Below are positions 8,656 to 18,086 of a DNA stretch of 64,000 nt, in pieces. The stretch lies in the NCBI RefSeq assembly GCF_001189845.1, contig NZ_LFLZ01000038.1:17268-81267 (forward strand), in the 5' to 3' direction. Position numbers and translations under genes: made by a program. The first letter of the stretch is position 1, and the number at the start of each line of letters is the position of its first letter. A model generated the notes under the pieces. The model was not told the DNA's origin. It was given only the letters and a program-made list of their open reading frames with translations, and did no database searches. The DNA comes from Bradyrhizobium tropiciagri. Lineage in GTDB: Bacteria; Pseudomonadota; Alphaproteobacteria; Rhizobiales; Xanthobacteraceae.

Positions 8656-8667
8656 GGAGCACGGCAG

Positions 8668-9849
8668 ATGGAGCTGGCGCTATCCCCTGAAGATGCGGCG
8701 TTTCGCGACGAGGTTCGCGCCTTCATCAAGGACAATTATCCGGCGGAGATGCGCGTCGCCAATCCGGAGACCGATCTCTCCAAGGAGCAGATGCTGCTGT
8801 GGCATCGCATCCTGCACGACAAGGGCTGGATCGCGCCGCTCTGGCCCAAGGAATATGGCGGACCGGGCTGGTCGATCACCCGCCGCTTCATCTTCGAGCA
8901 GGAGACGACGCGCGCCGGCACCATGCCGCCATTGGCGTTCAGCGTCACCATGGTAGGCCCCGTCATCTACACGTTCGGTAACGCGGCGCAGAAGACAAAA
9001 TTCTTGCCGCGTATCCTGTCCGGCGAGGATTGGTGGTGCCAGGGCTATTCGGAGCCGGGCTCCGGCTCCGATCTCGCCACCGTTCGCACCAAGGCGGTGC
9101 GCGACGGCGACCACTATATCGTCAACGGCCACAAGACCTGGACCACGCTGGCGCAGCACGCCGACTGGATCTTCTGCCTGGTCCGCACCGATCCTACGGC
9201 GAAGCCGCAATCCGGCATCTCGTTCCTCTTGATCGACATGAAGTCGCCGGGCGTCACCGTGCGGCCGATCATCACAATCGACGGCTCGCACGAGGTCAAT
9301 GACGTCTTCCTGGAGAACGTCCGCGTCCCCGCCGGGAACCTGATCGGCGAGGAGAACAAGGGCTGGACCTACGCAAAGTTCCTGCTCGGCAATGAGCGCA
9401 CCAGCATGGCCGGCATCGGCCGCTCGACGCGCTACATCGAGCGGTTGAAGAAGATCGTGAAGGCCGAAATCCCGGAAGATGATCCGGCGCACCTCGAGTT
9501 CATCAGGGACATCGCCCGCATCGAGCTCGACGTGCTGGCACTGGAGGCGACCGAGCTTCGCGTCGTCGCGCAGATGGCGCGCGGCATCGATCCGGGGCCT
9601 GCGGCCTCGCTGTTCAAGATCCGCGGCACCGAGATCTTCCAGGATATCACCGAGCTGACCCATCGGGCGATCGGCAATTACGGGCTTGCGATCCGCGAGC
9701 ATCCGGTCAGCGCCAATCACTTCATGCCGGGCCCCGACTACGGCCACACGGCGTCGGAGAAATATCTCAACTCGCGCAAGCTCTCGATCTACGGCGGATC
9801 GAACGAGATCCAGCGCAACATCATCGCCAAGGCGGTGCTTGGACTTTAA
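8668..9849 (+). CDS. Acyl-CoA dehydrogenase
   Basis: 393 aa, standard ACAD length. The N-terminal helical domain is followed by the flavin/substrate segment WWCQGYSEPGSGSDLATVRT, a middle beta domain (GHKTWTTLAQHADWIFCLVRTD), and the C-terminal helical domain ending KLSIYGGSNEIQRNIIAKAVLG, the signature Arg-containing FAD-binding tail. It starts 12 bases after the SDR and is followed 23 bases later by a second ACAD, so the two may work as a pair (heteromeric or on consecutive intermediates). Long-substrate ACADs of this subtype often act on cyclic or branched acyl-CoAs, but the substrate is unknown. Confidence 0.9.
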   Translation: MELALSPEDAAFRDEVRAFIKDNYPAEMRVANPETDLSKEQMLLWHRILHDKGWIAPLWPKEYGGPGWSITRRFIFEQETTRAGTMPPLAFSVTMVGPVIYTFGNAAQKTKFLPRILSGEDWWCQGYSEPGSGSDLATVRTKAVRDGDHYIVNGHKTWTTLAQHADWIFCLVRTDPTAKPQSGISFLLIDMKSPGVTVRPIITIDGSHEVNDVFLENVRVPAGNLIGEENKGWTYAKFLLGNERTSMAGIGRSTRYIERLKKIVKAEIPEDDPAHLEFIRDIARIELDVLALEATELRVVAQMARGIDPGPAASLFKIRGTEIFQDITELTHRAIGNYGLAIREHPVSANHFMPGPDYGHTASEKYLNSRKLSIYGGSNEIQRNIIAKAVLGL

Positions 9850-9872
9850 CGGCTGCGGCACGAGAGGATCGG

Positions 9873-11003
9873 ATGGATATCCAGTTCACGGAAGAGCAGG
9901 AATTGTTGCGGTCCAGCGTGCAGCGGCTGCTGCGTGACCAGTATGATTTCGACGCTCGCCGCAAGATCGTTGCGAGCGAAGAGGGGCTTGGCCGCAGGCA
10001 ATGGGATGAATTCGCCGAGCTTGGCCTGCTCGCCGCGCCGTTCTCGGAAGCCGTCGGCGGGTTCGGCGGCGGGCCGCTGTCGACCATGATCATCATGCAC
10101 GAGTTCGGTCGGCATCTCGTGGTCGAGCCGTTCGTCGAGACGGTCGTGGTGGCCGGCGGCCTGATCGAGCGGGCGGGTTCCGACGCGCAGAAACAGGCCC
10201 ATATCGCCGACATCATCGCGGGATCGAAGCTCTGGGCGCTGGCCTGGACCGAGAAGGGCTCGCGCTTCGATCTTGCGACTGTCACGACCACGGCGCGCCG
10301 GGACGGTGACGACTATGTCCTCAGCGGGGAGAAGACCGCTGTCATCGCCGCGCCCTGGGCGGACTATCTCATCGTCTCCGCGCGCACCTCGGGCCATCGC
10401 CACGATCGCGGCGGCGTCAGCCTGTTCGTGGTCGATCGCCGCGCCGCCAATCTCGACCTGCAAAGCTTCAGGACCATCGACGGCCGCCGGGCGGCGGAGA
10501 TCAGCCTGCGCGGCGTTCGCGGGGAACTGTTGGGCCTGGAAGGCGAGGGTGTCGCCGCGCTGGAGGCCTGCCGAAACCGCGCCATTGGCGCGCTCTGTGC
10601 CGAGGCGGTCGGTGCGATCGGCGAGCTGAACGACGCGACACTGGACTATTCCAAGACGCGCAAGCAGTTCGGTGTCACGATCGGCAGCTTCCAGGTGCTG
10701 CAGCACCGGATGGTCGATATGTTCATCGCGCATCAGGAGGCGCTGTCCCTGATGCAGCATCTGTCGCTCAGCCTCAGCGAGGGCAAGGCCGGCCTCTCCC
10801 GGCTGGCGTCGGGTGCAAAATCCAAGATCGGCTATGCCGGCAAGTTCGTGGCCGACCAGGCGGTGCAGCTGCATGGCGGCATGGGCATGACCGACGAGCT
10901 GAACGTCGGCCACTACTTCAAGCGGATTTCCTCCATCAACATCCAGTTCGGCGATCCCGCCTACCACGTGTTGCGTTACGCGCAGCTCGACGCGGTCGCC
11001 TAA
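9873..11003 (+). CDS. Acyl-CoA dehydrogenase (second subunit or paralogue)
   Basis: 376 aa. N-terminal MDIQFTEEQELLRSSVQRLL, middle WALAWTEKGSRFDLATV, C-terminal VQLHGGMGMTDELNVGHYFKR. It is more diverged than its neighbour at 8668: the tail lacks the GGSNEIQ motif and ends in DPAYHVLRYAQL. Divergent ACADs of this sort are often one half of an alpha2beta2 enzyme, as in the steroid-degrading FadE pairs of actinobacteria. Here that is inference from tandem position and sequence asymmetry only. Confidence 0.88.
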   Translation: MDIQFTEEQELLRSSVQRLLRDQYDFDARRKIVASEEGLGRRQWDEFAELGLLAAPFSEAVGGFGGGPLSTMIIMHEFGRHLVVEPFVETVVVAGGLIERAGSDAQKQAHIADIIAGSKLWALAWTEKGSRFDLATVTTTARRDGDDYVLSGEKTAVIAAPWADYLIVSARTSGHRHDRGGVSLFVVDRRAANLDLQSFRTIDGRRAAEISLRGVRGELLGLEGEGVAALEACRNRAIGALCAEAVGAIGELNDATLDYSKTRKQFGVTIGSFQVLQHRMVDMFIAHQEALSLMQHLSLSLSEGKAGLSRLASGAKSKIGYAGKFVADQAVQLHGGMGMTDELNVGHYFKRISSINIQFGDPAYHVLRYAQLDAVA

Positions 11004-11018
11004 GCCAGAGAGGCAAGC

Positions 11019-12209
11019 ATGTCATCACCCGAAGCTGTCATCGTTTCCACCGCGCGCACCGGCGTCGGCAAGGCCTATCGCGGCGCGCTCAACAACACCG
11101 ACGGACCGACCCTGGCCGGCCATGTGATGGCCGAAGCCGTGAAGCGCGCCGGCATCGCGCCGGGCGAGGTCGAGGACGTGGTGATGGGCTGCGCCATGCA
11201 GCAGGGCACCATGGTGATGAACGTCGCGCGCAAGGGCGCGATCCGCGCCGGACTTCCGGTCACCGTTGCCGGCACCACGATCGACCGGCAATGCGCCTCC
11301 GGCCTGCAGGCGATCGCGGTCGCCGCGCGCTCGGTGATGCTGGATGGCGTCGAGATCGCGATCGGCGGCGGCATCGAGTCGATCAGCCTGGTGCAGAACG
11401 AGCACATGAACCGGTTCCATGCGGTCGACGACGAGCTGATGGCGATGAAGCCCGAGATGTACATGTCGATGCTGGAGACCGCCGAAGTCGTCGCCGAGCG
11501 CTACGGGATCGGCCGCGACAAGCAGGACGAATACAGCCTCGAGTGCCAGCGTCGCGTCGGTGCCGCGCTGCAGGGCGGCCGCTTCAACGACGAGATCGTG
11601 CCGTTCACGACCAAAATGGCGGTGGTCAACAAGGACACCAAGGAAGTCAGCTTCCAGCAGGTGACGCTCTCCAAGGACGAAGGCCCGCGGCCGGACACCA
11701 CGGCCGAGGGGCTCGCCAAGATCAAGCCGGTGTTCGAGGGCAAGACCATCAGCGCCGGCAATGCCAGCCAGCTCTCGGACGGTGCCTCCGCTTGCGTGAT
11801 CATGAGCGACAAGGTCGCCGCGCAGAAGGGCATCAAGCCGCTCGGCATCTTCCGCGGCTTCGTCGCCGCCGGTGTCGAGCCCGACGAGATGGGCGTCGGT
11901 CCGGTCGCCGCGATCCCGCGGCTGTTGAAGCGACACAACCTCAAGATCGACGACATCGATCTCTGGGAGCTCAACGAGGCCTACGCGGTGCAGGTGATCT
12001 ACTGCCGCCACAAGCTCGGCATCGATCCGGACAAGCTGAACGTCAATGGCGGCTCGATCGCGATCGGCCATCCCTATGGCATGACCGGCGCGCGGCTCAC
12101 CGGCCACCTCCTGATCGAGGGCCGGCGGCGCAAGGCGAAATACGGGGTGGTGACCATGTGCATTGGCGGCGGCATGGGCGCGGCGGGCTTGTTTGAAATC
12201 GTCCACTGA
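11019..12209 (+). CDS. Thiolase (acetyl-CoA C-acyltransferase)
   Basis: 396 aa, full thiolase length. Active-site residues are all visible: nucleophile Cys92 in TIDRQCASGLQ, His351 in IAIGHPYGMTGAR, and Cys381 in VVTMCIGGGMG. Degradative or biosynthetic direction is not fixed by sequence, but the position between acyl-CoA dehydrogenases and a crotonase argues for thiolytic cleavage of a 3-ketoacyl-CoA. Starts 15 bases after the previous stop. Confidence 0.93.
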   Translation: MSSPEAVIVSTARTGVGKAYRGALNNTDGPTLAGHVMAEAVKRAGIAPGEVEDVVMGCAMQQGTMVMNVARKGAIRAGLPVTVAGTTIDRQCASGLQAIAVAARSVMLDGVEIAIGGGIESISLVQNEHMNRFHAVDDELMAMKPEMYMSMLETAEVVAERYGIGRDKQDEYSLECQRRVGAALQGGRFNDEIVPFTTKMAVVNKDTKEVSFQQVTLSKDEGPRPDTTAEGLAKIKPVFEGKTISAGNASQLSDGASACVIMSDKVAAQKGIKPLGIFRGFVAAGVEPDEMGVGPVAAIPRLLKRHNLKIDDIDLWELNEAYAVQVIYCRHKLGIDPDKLNVNGGSIAIGHPYGMTGARLTGHLLIEGRRRKAKYGVVTMCIGGGMGAAGLFEIVH

Positions 12210-12230
12210 CCGGAAGCGTGGGAGAGACTT

Positions 12231-13240
12231 GTGAAGACAGCAATCACTGAACTATTCGGTATCCAGCATCCGATCATCCAGGGCGGCATGCATTATGTCG
12301 CTTCGCCGAGATGGCGGCCGCGGTGTCGAACGCCGGCGGCCTTGGGATCATCACCGGCCTGACCCAGCGGACCCCGGACCTGCTCGCGAAGGAGATCGCG
12401 CGCTGCCGCGACATGACCGACAAGCCGATCGGGGTGAACCTCACCTTCCTGCCGAGCTTCACCGCGCCGCCCTATCCGGAATATATCGCAGCGATCCGCG
12501 AGGGCGGCGTCAAGGCGGTGGAGACCGCGGGCCGCAGCCCGGAGCAGTATATGCCGGCGTTGAAGGCCGCCGGCATCAAGGTGATCCACAAATGCACCTC
12601 GGTGCGCCATTCGCTGAAGGCCGAGAAGATCGGCTGCGATGCGGTCAGCGTCGACGGCTTCGAGTGCGGCGGCCATCCCGGCGAGGACGATATCCCGAAC
12701 ATGATCCTGCTGCCGCGCGCGGCAGACGAATTGACAATCCCGTTCGTTGCCTCTGGCGGCATGGCGGATGCGCGCAGCCTCGTTGCGGCGCTGTCGATGG
12801 GCGCGGCCGGCATGAACATGGGCACCCGCTTCATCGCCACCAAGGAAGCGCCTGTTCATCCCAACGTGAAGCAGGCGCTGCTCGATGCCGACGAGCTCGA
12901 CACGCGCCTTGTGATGCGCGCGCTGCGCAACACCGAGCGGGTGCTGAAGAACAAGGGCGTCGATGAGCTGCTCGAGATCGAGCGCGAGAAGGGCGCCAAG
13001 CTCAAGATCGAGGACATCCACGAGCAGGTCGCCGGCGTCTACCCGAAGGTGATGATCGAGGGCGAGATGGATGCCGGCGCCTGGAGCTGCGGCATGGTGG
13101 TCGGCCTGATCAACGACATACCGACCGTCAAGGAACTGATCGACCGCATCATGACTGATGCCGAAGCGATCATCCGGCAGCGCCTGACCGGCTTCCTCGA
13201 CGGCACATTCGAAACCAAGCCGGCCCGCGCGGTCGCCTGA
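12231..13240 (+). pseudogene. Nitronate monooxygenase (2-nitropropane dioxygenase family), frameshifted
   Basis: Translation from GTG 12231 (after GGGAGAG) gives VKTAITELFGIQHPIIQGGM and then HYV, where the frame breaks. The rest, FAEMAAAVSNAGGLGIITGL onward to 13240, continues in another frame. Adding one G at about 12300 (GTCGC to GTCGGC) restores a 336-aa FMN-binding TIM barrel. The motif FECGGHPGEDDI carries the catalytic His of class II nitronate monooxygenases, and FVASGGMADARSLVAAL is the phosphate-binding loop. The enzyme may oxidise a nitronate, but many family members in acyl-CoA clusters are FMN-dependent enoyl reductases. A sequencing error is more likely than decay, because the remainder is pristine. 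Confidence 0.82.
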
Positions 13241-13253
13241 ACGGGAGAGTGTC

Positions 13254-14027
13254 ATGACCGAGCATGTCAAAGTCGAAATCGCCGCCGGCGTCATGACGCT
13301 GACGCTGCAGCGGCCGGAGAAGAAGAACGCCCTCACCGGCGCCATGTATGACGCGATGTCGGGTGCGCTGAAACAGGCCGAGGCGGATCCGTCCGTCCGC
13401 GTCATCCTGTTCCAGGGCGATGGCGACAGCTTTACCGCGGGCAACGACCTGGCCGATTTCGCGAGCCAGGCGCGCGGCGAAAGCGCGGTGGATAGTCCCG
13501 CGCATCGCTTCATCGAGACCATCAGCAAGGTCGGCAAGCCGCTGGTCGCGGCCGTGCAGGGCAATGCGGTCGGCGTCGGCACCACCATGCTGCTGCATTG
13601 CGACCTGGTCTATCTCGCCGAGACCGCGCGGCTGATCACGCCGTTCGTCAATCTCGCTCTGGTGCCGGAGGCGGCGTCGAGCTGGCTGCTCCCCTTGCGG
13701 ATCGGGCACGCGCGCGCCTATGCGATGTTTGCGCTCGGCGAGCCGATGGATGCGCAGGGCGCGCTGGCATCGGGCCTCGCCAATGCCGTGGTGCCGCAGG
13801 CCGATCTGCGCAAGAAGGCGCATGACGCGGCGATCGCGCTGACCAAGCGGCCGGCCGGCTCGCTCAGCATGACCAAGGCGCTGATGCGCGAGCAGCAGCG
13901 GATCGCGGCACAGATCGCCGAGGAGGGCGTGCTGTTCAAGCAACGCCTGACCACGCCCGAGGCCCGCGAGGCCTTTGCCGCCTTCGCCGAACGGCGTCAG
14001 CCTGACTTCACCAAGCTGTCGGCCTGA
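13254..14027 (+). CDS. Enoyl-CoA hydratase/isomerase (crotonase superfamily)
   Basis: 257 aa. Both oxyanion-hole segments are present: FTAGNDLADF and VQGNAVGVGTTMLLHCDL. NLALVPEAASSWLLP carries the Glu expected for hydratase or isomerase chemistry; the second Glu of classical hydratases is not obvious, so isomerase or ring-opening hydrolase activity is also possible. The start ATG 13254 follows CGGGAGAG and lies 13 bases after the monooxygenase gene. Confidence 0.9.
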   Translation: MTEHVKVEIAAGVMTLTLQRPEKKNALTGAMYDAMSGALKQAEADPSVRVILFQGDGDSFTAGNDLADFASQARGESAVDSPAHRFIETISKVGKPLVAAVQGNAVGVGTTMLLHCDLVYLAETARLITPFVNLALVPEAASSWLLPLRIGHARAYAMFALGEPMDAQGALASGLANAVVPQADLRKKAHDAAIALTKRPAGSLSMTKALMREQQRIAAQIAEEGVLFKQRLTTPEAREAFAAFAERRQPDFTKLSA

Positions 14028-14069
14028 ACCGGCAGCGAAATTCACGGAACCATCGAGGGAGTGACAAGC

Positions 14070-15229
14070 ATGCACGTCGTCGGCAGCCATCAATATCCCG
14101 CCATGGAAACCGTGATCTACGGCAAACCGGCAGCCGAAGCGCTGCGCGAGGAGGCCGAGCGGCTGGGCGCCAAACGCGTCTACCTGATCGCCAGCCGCAC
14201 GCTGAACACCACGACCGACGAGATCGAGAAGATCCGCAAGGGTCTCGGCGATCGCCATGCCGCAACCTTCGACGGCGTGCCGCAGCACACCACGCGCGAC
14301 GTGGTGACGCTGATCGCGCGGCAGGCCAGCGAGGCCAGGGCCGACCTCGTCGTAGCGATCGGCGGCGGTTCGGTGGTCGATGCCGCGAAGATCGTGCTGA
14401 TGTGCATGGAGAATGAAATCTTCGAACCGGCGGGGCTCGACGGTTTCGAGACCACGCCGGAGCGCCGGTTCGGCCCGTTCCGCAACCCGAAAGTCCGTAT
14501 GATCGCGATCCCCAGCACGCTGTCGGGTGGCGAGTACAATTCCGGCGCGCTGGTCACCGACACCAGCCGCAGGCTGAAGCAGATATTCAACCATCCGATG
14601 ATGATGCCGCGCAGCATCATCCTCGATCCCGCGATGACGAAGTACACGCCGGAGAAGCTCTGGCTCGGCTCGGGCACGCGTGCGATGGATCACGGCATCG
14701 AGGCGATCTGCTCCAGCCGGCCCAACGTGCTGGTCGATGCGGTGTGCCAGCAGGGCCTGCGCTATCTGCACCACGGTCTGCTGCGCACCAAGGCCAATCC
14801 CGGCGACGAGGCGGCACGGCTGAGCTGCAACTGGGCTCCTGGCTGTCGGCATTCGGATTGCAGTCGCGGGTGCCGATGGGCGCCAGCCACGCCATCGGCC
14901 ATGTGCTCGGCGGCACCTGCGACGTGCCGCACTATTTCTGCACGGCGGTGATGATGCCGAGCGTGCTGCGCTACAACCGCCCGGCGACGGAGGCGGCCCA
15001 GCAATCGATCGCCGCCGCGCTCGGCGCGCCGGGGCGTGACGCCAGCGAGGCGTTCGCGGCGTTCATTGCGGAGCTCGGCCTGCCGCGGCGCCTTGCCGAT
15101 GTCGGTGTCGGTGAAGACCGCTTCGAGCTGATCGGCAGGAACGCGATGCTGTCGATCTTCACCCGCACCAACCCGCAGCCGATCCGCGAGCCCGCTGACG
15201 TCGTCAAGATCCTGAAGCTCGCCGCCTGA
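14070..15229 (+). pseudogene. Maleylacetate reductase-like iron-containing alcohol dehydrogenase, frameshifted
   Basis: ATG 14070 follows GAGGGAG. The frame is good through GLLRTKANPGDEAARLSC (about 14828), then continues in another frame as QLGSWLSAFGLQSRVPMG to a stop at 15229. One missing C at about 14828 (TGCAA for TGCCAA) explains the break; the repaired protein is 386 aa. NAD-binding GGGSVVDAAKIV and the metal-ligand helices TRAMDHGIEAI and ASHAIGHVLGGTCDVPH place it in the group III iron/zinc dehydrogenases closest to maleylacetate reductase. That enzyme ends many aromatic pathways, supporting a ring-degradation role for this cluster. Probable sequencing error. Confidence 0.82.
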
Positions 15230-15254
15230 GGCAACAGCACCTGGAGCAGCCGCC

Positions 15255-16061
15255 ATGGCCGCCTTGCGCATCTTCTCCTATCTGCCGAACCCGCGGGTCT
15301 GGAAGGCGACCATCGCGGCCCGGTTCTGCGGCGTCGCTGTCGAGGTCCGAGGCGCCTCGGGAAAGGAATTGCGGAACTGGTTATGGGATTACGATGCCCA
15401 TCCACTGTCGGAGCAGGAGCGCGCTGAATTCGCCTCGCTGGCGCGGACCGGGAAGGTCGGGCTGACCGGCGCGCAGCTGTTCAAGACCGATGCGTTCATG
15501 GCAGCGCATCCGTTCGGCAATGTGCCTGCCGCGTTCGGCGCCGACGGCAAGGTCGGGATCTTCGAATCCAACAGCATCATGCGGGCGGTGGCGCGGCTCG
15601 GCGAGGCGACGTTTCCGCTCTACGGGCGTGACGCCTACGAGGCATCAAGGATCGACAGCTTTCTCGATGTCAGCCTGGTCTTTGCGCGGGATTCGCAGAT
15701 CTATTTGCTCGCGCTGTCGGGCGGCACGGTCGACGCAGCCATTCATGCCCGCGCCAGGGATGCGTTCGCGATCTACGCGTCCGGAATCGAGCAGGCGCTG
15801 TCGCCACGGCGCGGGATGCTGGTCGGGGACGGTATCTCGCTTGCCGACATCTGCTTCGCCGCCGAGCTCGCGCTGTTCATGAACGAGTACGGGCGGAGCG
15901 AGCAATTGGACAAGCAGGGATTGACCAGGATCCTGCATCCCGGGGTGCAGGATGTGTATCCGCTGATGTTCGCTCACTTTGCCCGGCTGGTCGCGCACGC
16001 GCATTTCGCGCCGGACCTCAAGCCCTATGTCGAGAAGCTGCGATCGAAGGCAGCGGCCTGA
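15255..16061 (+). CDS. Glutathione S-transferase family protein
   Basis: 268 aa. The N-terminal thioredoxin-like domain reads LRIFSYLPNPRVWKATIAA, and the substrate-facing loop FGADGKVGIFESNSIMRAVAR is the GSH-binding ES motif. The C-terminal all-helical domain contains GDGISLADICFAAEL, the conserved N-capping box. A long insertion between residues 40 and 75 distinguishes it from small bacterial GSTs and recalls eEF1B-gamma-like or etherase types. Along with the GSH-dependent isomerase at 5619, it is the second glutathione enzyme of this cluster. Confidence 0.85.
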   Translation: MAALRIFSYLPNPRVWKATIAARFCGVAVEVRGASGKELRNWLWDYDAHPLSEQERAEFASLARTGKVGLTGAQLFKTDAFMAAHPFGNVPAAFGADGKVGIFESNSIMRAVARLGEATFPLYGRDAYEASRIDSFLDVSLVFARDSQIYLLALSGGTVDAAIHARARDAFAIYASGIEQALSPRRGMLVGDGISLADICFAAELALFMNEYGRSEQLDKQGLTRILHPGVQDVYPLMFAHFARLVAHAHFAPDLKPYVEKLRSKAAA

Positions 16062-16100
16062 CCATGACACCTGTTGGCTCTAACGCGGAGGATTGATCGC

Positions 16101-16802
16101 ATGTCCGCACCTGTTTGCCTGATATCCGGCGTTGGGCCCGGCACCGGCTCGGCGCTTGCCAGGAGGTTCGCCGAGGGCGGCTACCGCGTCGCGCTGCTTG
16201 CCAGGAACGAGGAGCGGCTCGCCGCGCTCGAGAAGCAGCTGCCGGGCGCGAAGGCCTATCGATGCGATGTCTCCGATCCCGCGCAGGTCGAAACAGTGGC
16301 CTCGGCCGTGGAGCGCGATCTCGGCAGCCCCGGCGTCGTGATCCACAATGCCGTTGGCGGCGCATTCGGCACCTTCCGCGAGATCGATCCGCAGATCCTC
16401 AATCGTAACTTCCAGGTCAACACGATGGGCTTGCTGTATCTGGCACGGCGGTTCGCCCCGGCGATGATCAGCGCCGGAAAGGGCGCCATCGTTGCGAGCG
16501 GAAACACCTCGGCGTTGCGCGGCAAAGCCGGCTTCGCAGGGTTCGCGCCGACCAAGGCGGCGCAGCGGATCCTCGCCGAAGCGATGGCGCGCGATCTCGG
16601 GCCGCAAGGCGTTCACGTTGCCTACATCGTGATCGATGCGGTGATCGATCTGGAGTGGACGCGGAAGCGCTGGCCTGAGCGGCCGGACGACTTCTTCATC
16701 AAGCCGAAAGCGATCGCGGACGAGATCTGGCACGTCACCCACCAGGATCGCAGCGCGTGGTCGTTCAATGTCGAGATCAGGCCGTTCGGTGAAATCTGGT
16801 AG
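16101..16802 (+). CDS. SDR-family protein lacking catalytic Ser and Tyr (paralogue of 7918)
   Basis: 233 aa from ATG 16101, behind GCGGAGGATT; the upstream in-frame start at 16074 is rejected for lack of a site. Rossmann motif SGVGPGTGSALA and the cofactor segment ARNEERL. The YxxxK motif is F148-A-P-T-K152, and the position 13 residues earlier is Asn135 instead of Ser. The C-terminal SAWSFNVEIRPFGEIW matches the SDR at 7918, so both belong to the same atypical subfamily. Last enzyme gene of the cluster. Confidence 0.8.
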   Translation: MSAPVCLISGVGPGTGSALARRFAEGGYRVALLARNEERLAALEKQLPGAKAYRCDVSDPAQVETVASAVERDLGSPGVVIHNAVGGAFGTFREIDPQILNRNFQVNTMGLLYLARRFAPAMISAGKGAIVASGNTSALRGKAGFAGFAPTKAAQRILAEAMARDLGPQGVHVAYIVIDAVIDLEWTRKRWPERPDDFFIKPKAIADEIWHVTHQDRSAWSFNVEIRPFGEIW

Positions 16803-16859
16803 GCGCTGCGCGGCGGTGGTGAGAGTCGATCAATTCACAAAAGGCCAAGGGGGAATTCG

Positions 16860-18062
16860 ATGTCGTTGAGGAAGCTTGCGGTATCCGTTGCAATGCTCGT
16901 CGCGTTTGCTGGCGCTCCGGTCCGCGCCGAAACGCCTGGCATCTCGGAATCGGAGATCAAGGTCGGCGCGACATTCCCGTTCAGCGGCCCGGCATCCCCG
17001 CTCAGCAACACCGGCAAGGGCCTCATCGCCTACGTCCATTCCGTCAATGATCGCGGCGGTGTCAACGGCCGCAAGATCAACCTCATCACCTATGACGATG
17101 CCTATACGCCGCCCAAGGCGGTGGAGCAGACCCGCAAGCTGATCGAGAGCGACGAGGTGGCGTTCCTGTTCAGCCCGCTCGGGACGCCCGGGATCGGCGC
17201 AACCATCAAATACGTCACCGCGAAGAAGGTGCCGCATCTCTTCGTCGTCAGCGGCGTGACCAAGTTCACGAACTTCAACGAGTTTCCGCTGACCACCACG
17301 GGACTGCCGAGCTACAACACCGAAGGAAAGATCTACGCCAAATACATCGCGCAAACGGCGCCCGATGCGAAGATCGCGATCCTCTACCAGAATGACGACC
17401 TCGGCCGGGACTTCGTGGCCGCCTTCAAGGAAACCCTGAAGGCCGATTTCGACAAGAAGGTCGTGACGTCTGCCTATGAGGTCACCGAGCCCACCATCGA
17501 ATCGCATGTGGTGACGCTGAAGGCGTCGGGCGCCCAGGCCTTCCTGGTCGCCGGTACGCCGAAATTCGCGGCACAGGCGATCAAGAAGGCGAGCGAGATC
17601 GGCTGGACGCCGCTCACCATCGTCAACTACGTATCGAGCTCGGTCTCCGCCACCATCGTGCCCGCGGGAGCCGACAAGGCGGTGGGCGTGGTGGTCGCAA
17701 CCATCACCAAGGATCCGAACGACAAGAAGTGGGCCGACGATCCCGGCATGAAGTGGTATCGCGCCCACTTCGAGAAATATCTTCCCGGCGCCGATATCGG
17801 CGACAACAACTATCTGTTCGGCACCCAGCAGGGCCAGATCCTGGAACAGGTGCTCAAACAGTGCGGCGACGACCTGTCGCGCGAGAACATCGTGAAGCAG
17901 GCGCGCAACATCAAGGGACTGGTGCTGCCGACCCTGATGCCGGGGATCACGATCAACACCGGCCCCGGCAACAGCATGGCCTACACCCAGCTTCAGCTGC
18001 AGCGCTGGACGGGAAGCTCATGGGAGCAGTTCGGCGGCGTGCTGAGTGCCGACACGAACTGA
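16860..18062 (+). CDS. Branched-chain amino acid-type ABC transporter substrate-binding protein
   Basis: 400 aa with a signal peptide (MSLRKLAVSVAMLVAFAGAP, cleavage near VRAE) and the two-lobed periplasmic binding fold of the LivK/HAAT family: EIKVGATFPFSGPASPLSNT, then INLITYDDAYTPPKAVEQ. Strong ribosome site AAGGGGGAA. No permease or ATPase gene accompanies it. Orphan Liv-type binding proteins at the end of aromatic gene clusters often bind aromatic acids rather than amino acids and share a Liv transporter encoded elsewhere. This one may capture the cluster's substrate. Confidence 0.88.
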   Translation: MSLRKLAVSVAMLVAFAGAPVRAETPGISESEIKVGATFPFSGPASPLSNTGKGLIAYVHSVNDRGGVNGRKINLITYDDAYTPPKAVEQTRKLIESDEVAFLFSPLGTPGIGATIKYVTAKKVPHLFVVSGVTKFTNFNEFPLTTTGLPSYNTEGKIYAKYIAQTAPDAKIAILYQNDDLGRDFVAAFKETLKADFDKKVVTSAYEVTEPTIESHVVTLKASGAQAFLVAGTPKFAAQAIKKASEIGWTPLTIVNYVSSSVSATIVPAGADKAVGVVVATITKDPNDKKWADDPGMKWYRAHFEKYLPGADIGDNNYLFGTQQGQILEQVLKQCGDDLSRENIVKQARNIKGLVLPTLMPGITINTGPGNSMAYTQLQLQRWTGSSWEQFGGVLSADTN

Positions 18063-18086
18063 GCTGCCACATCGATTGGCTGCGTG

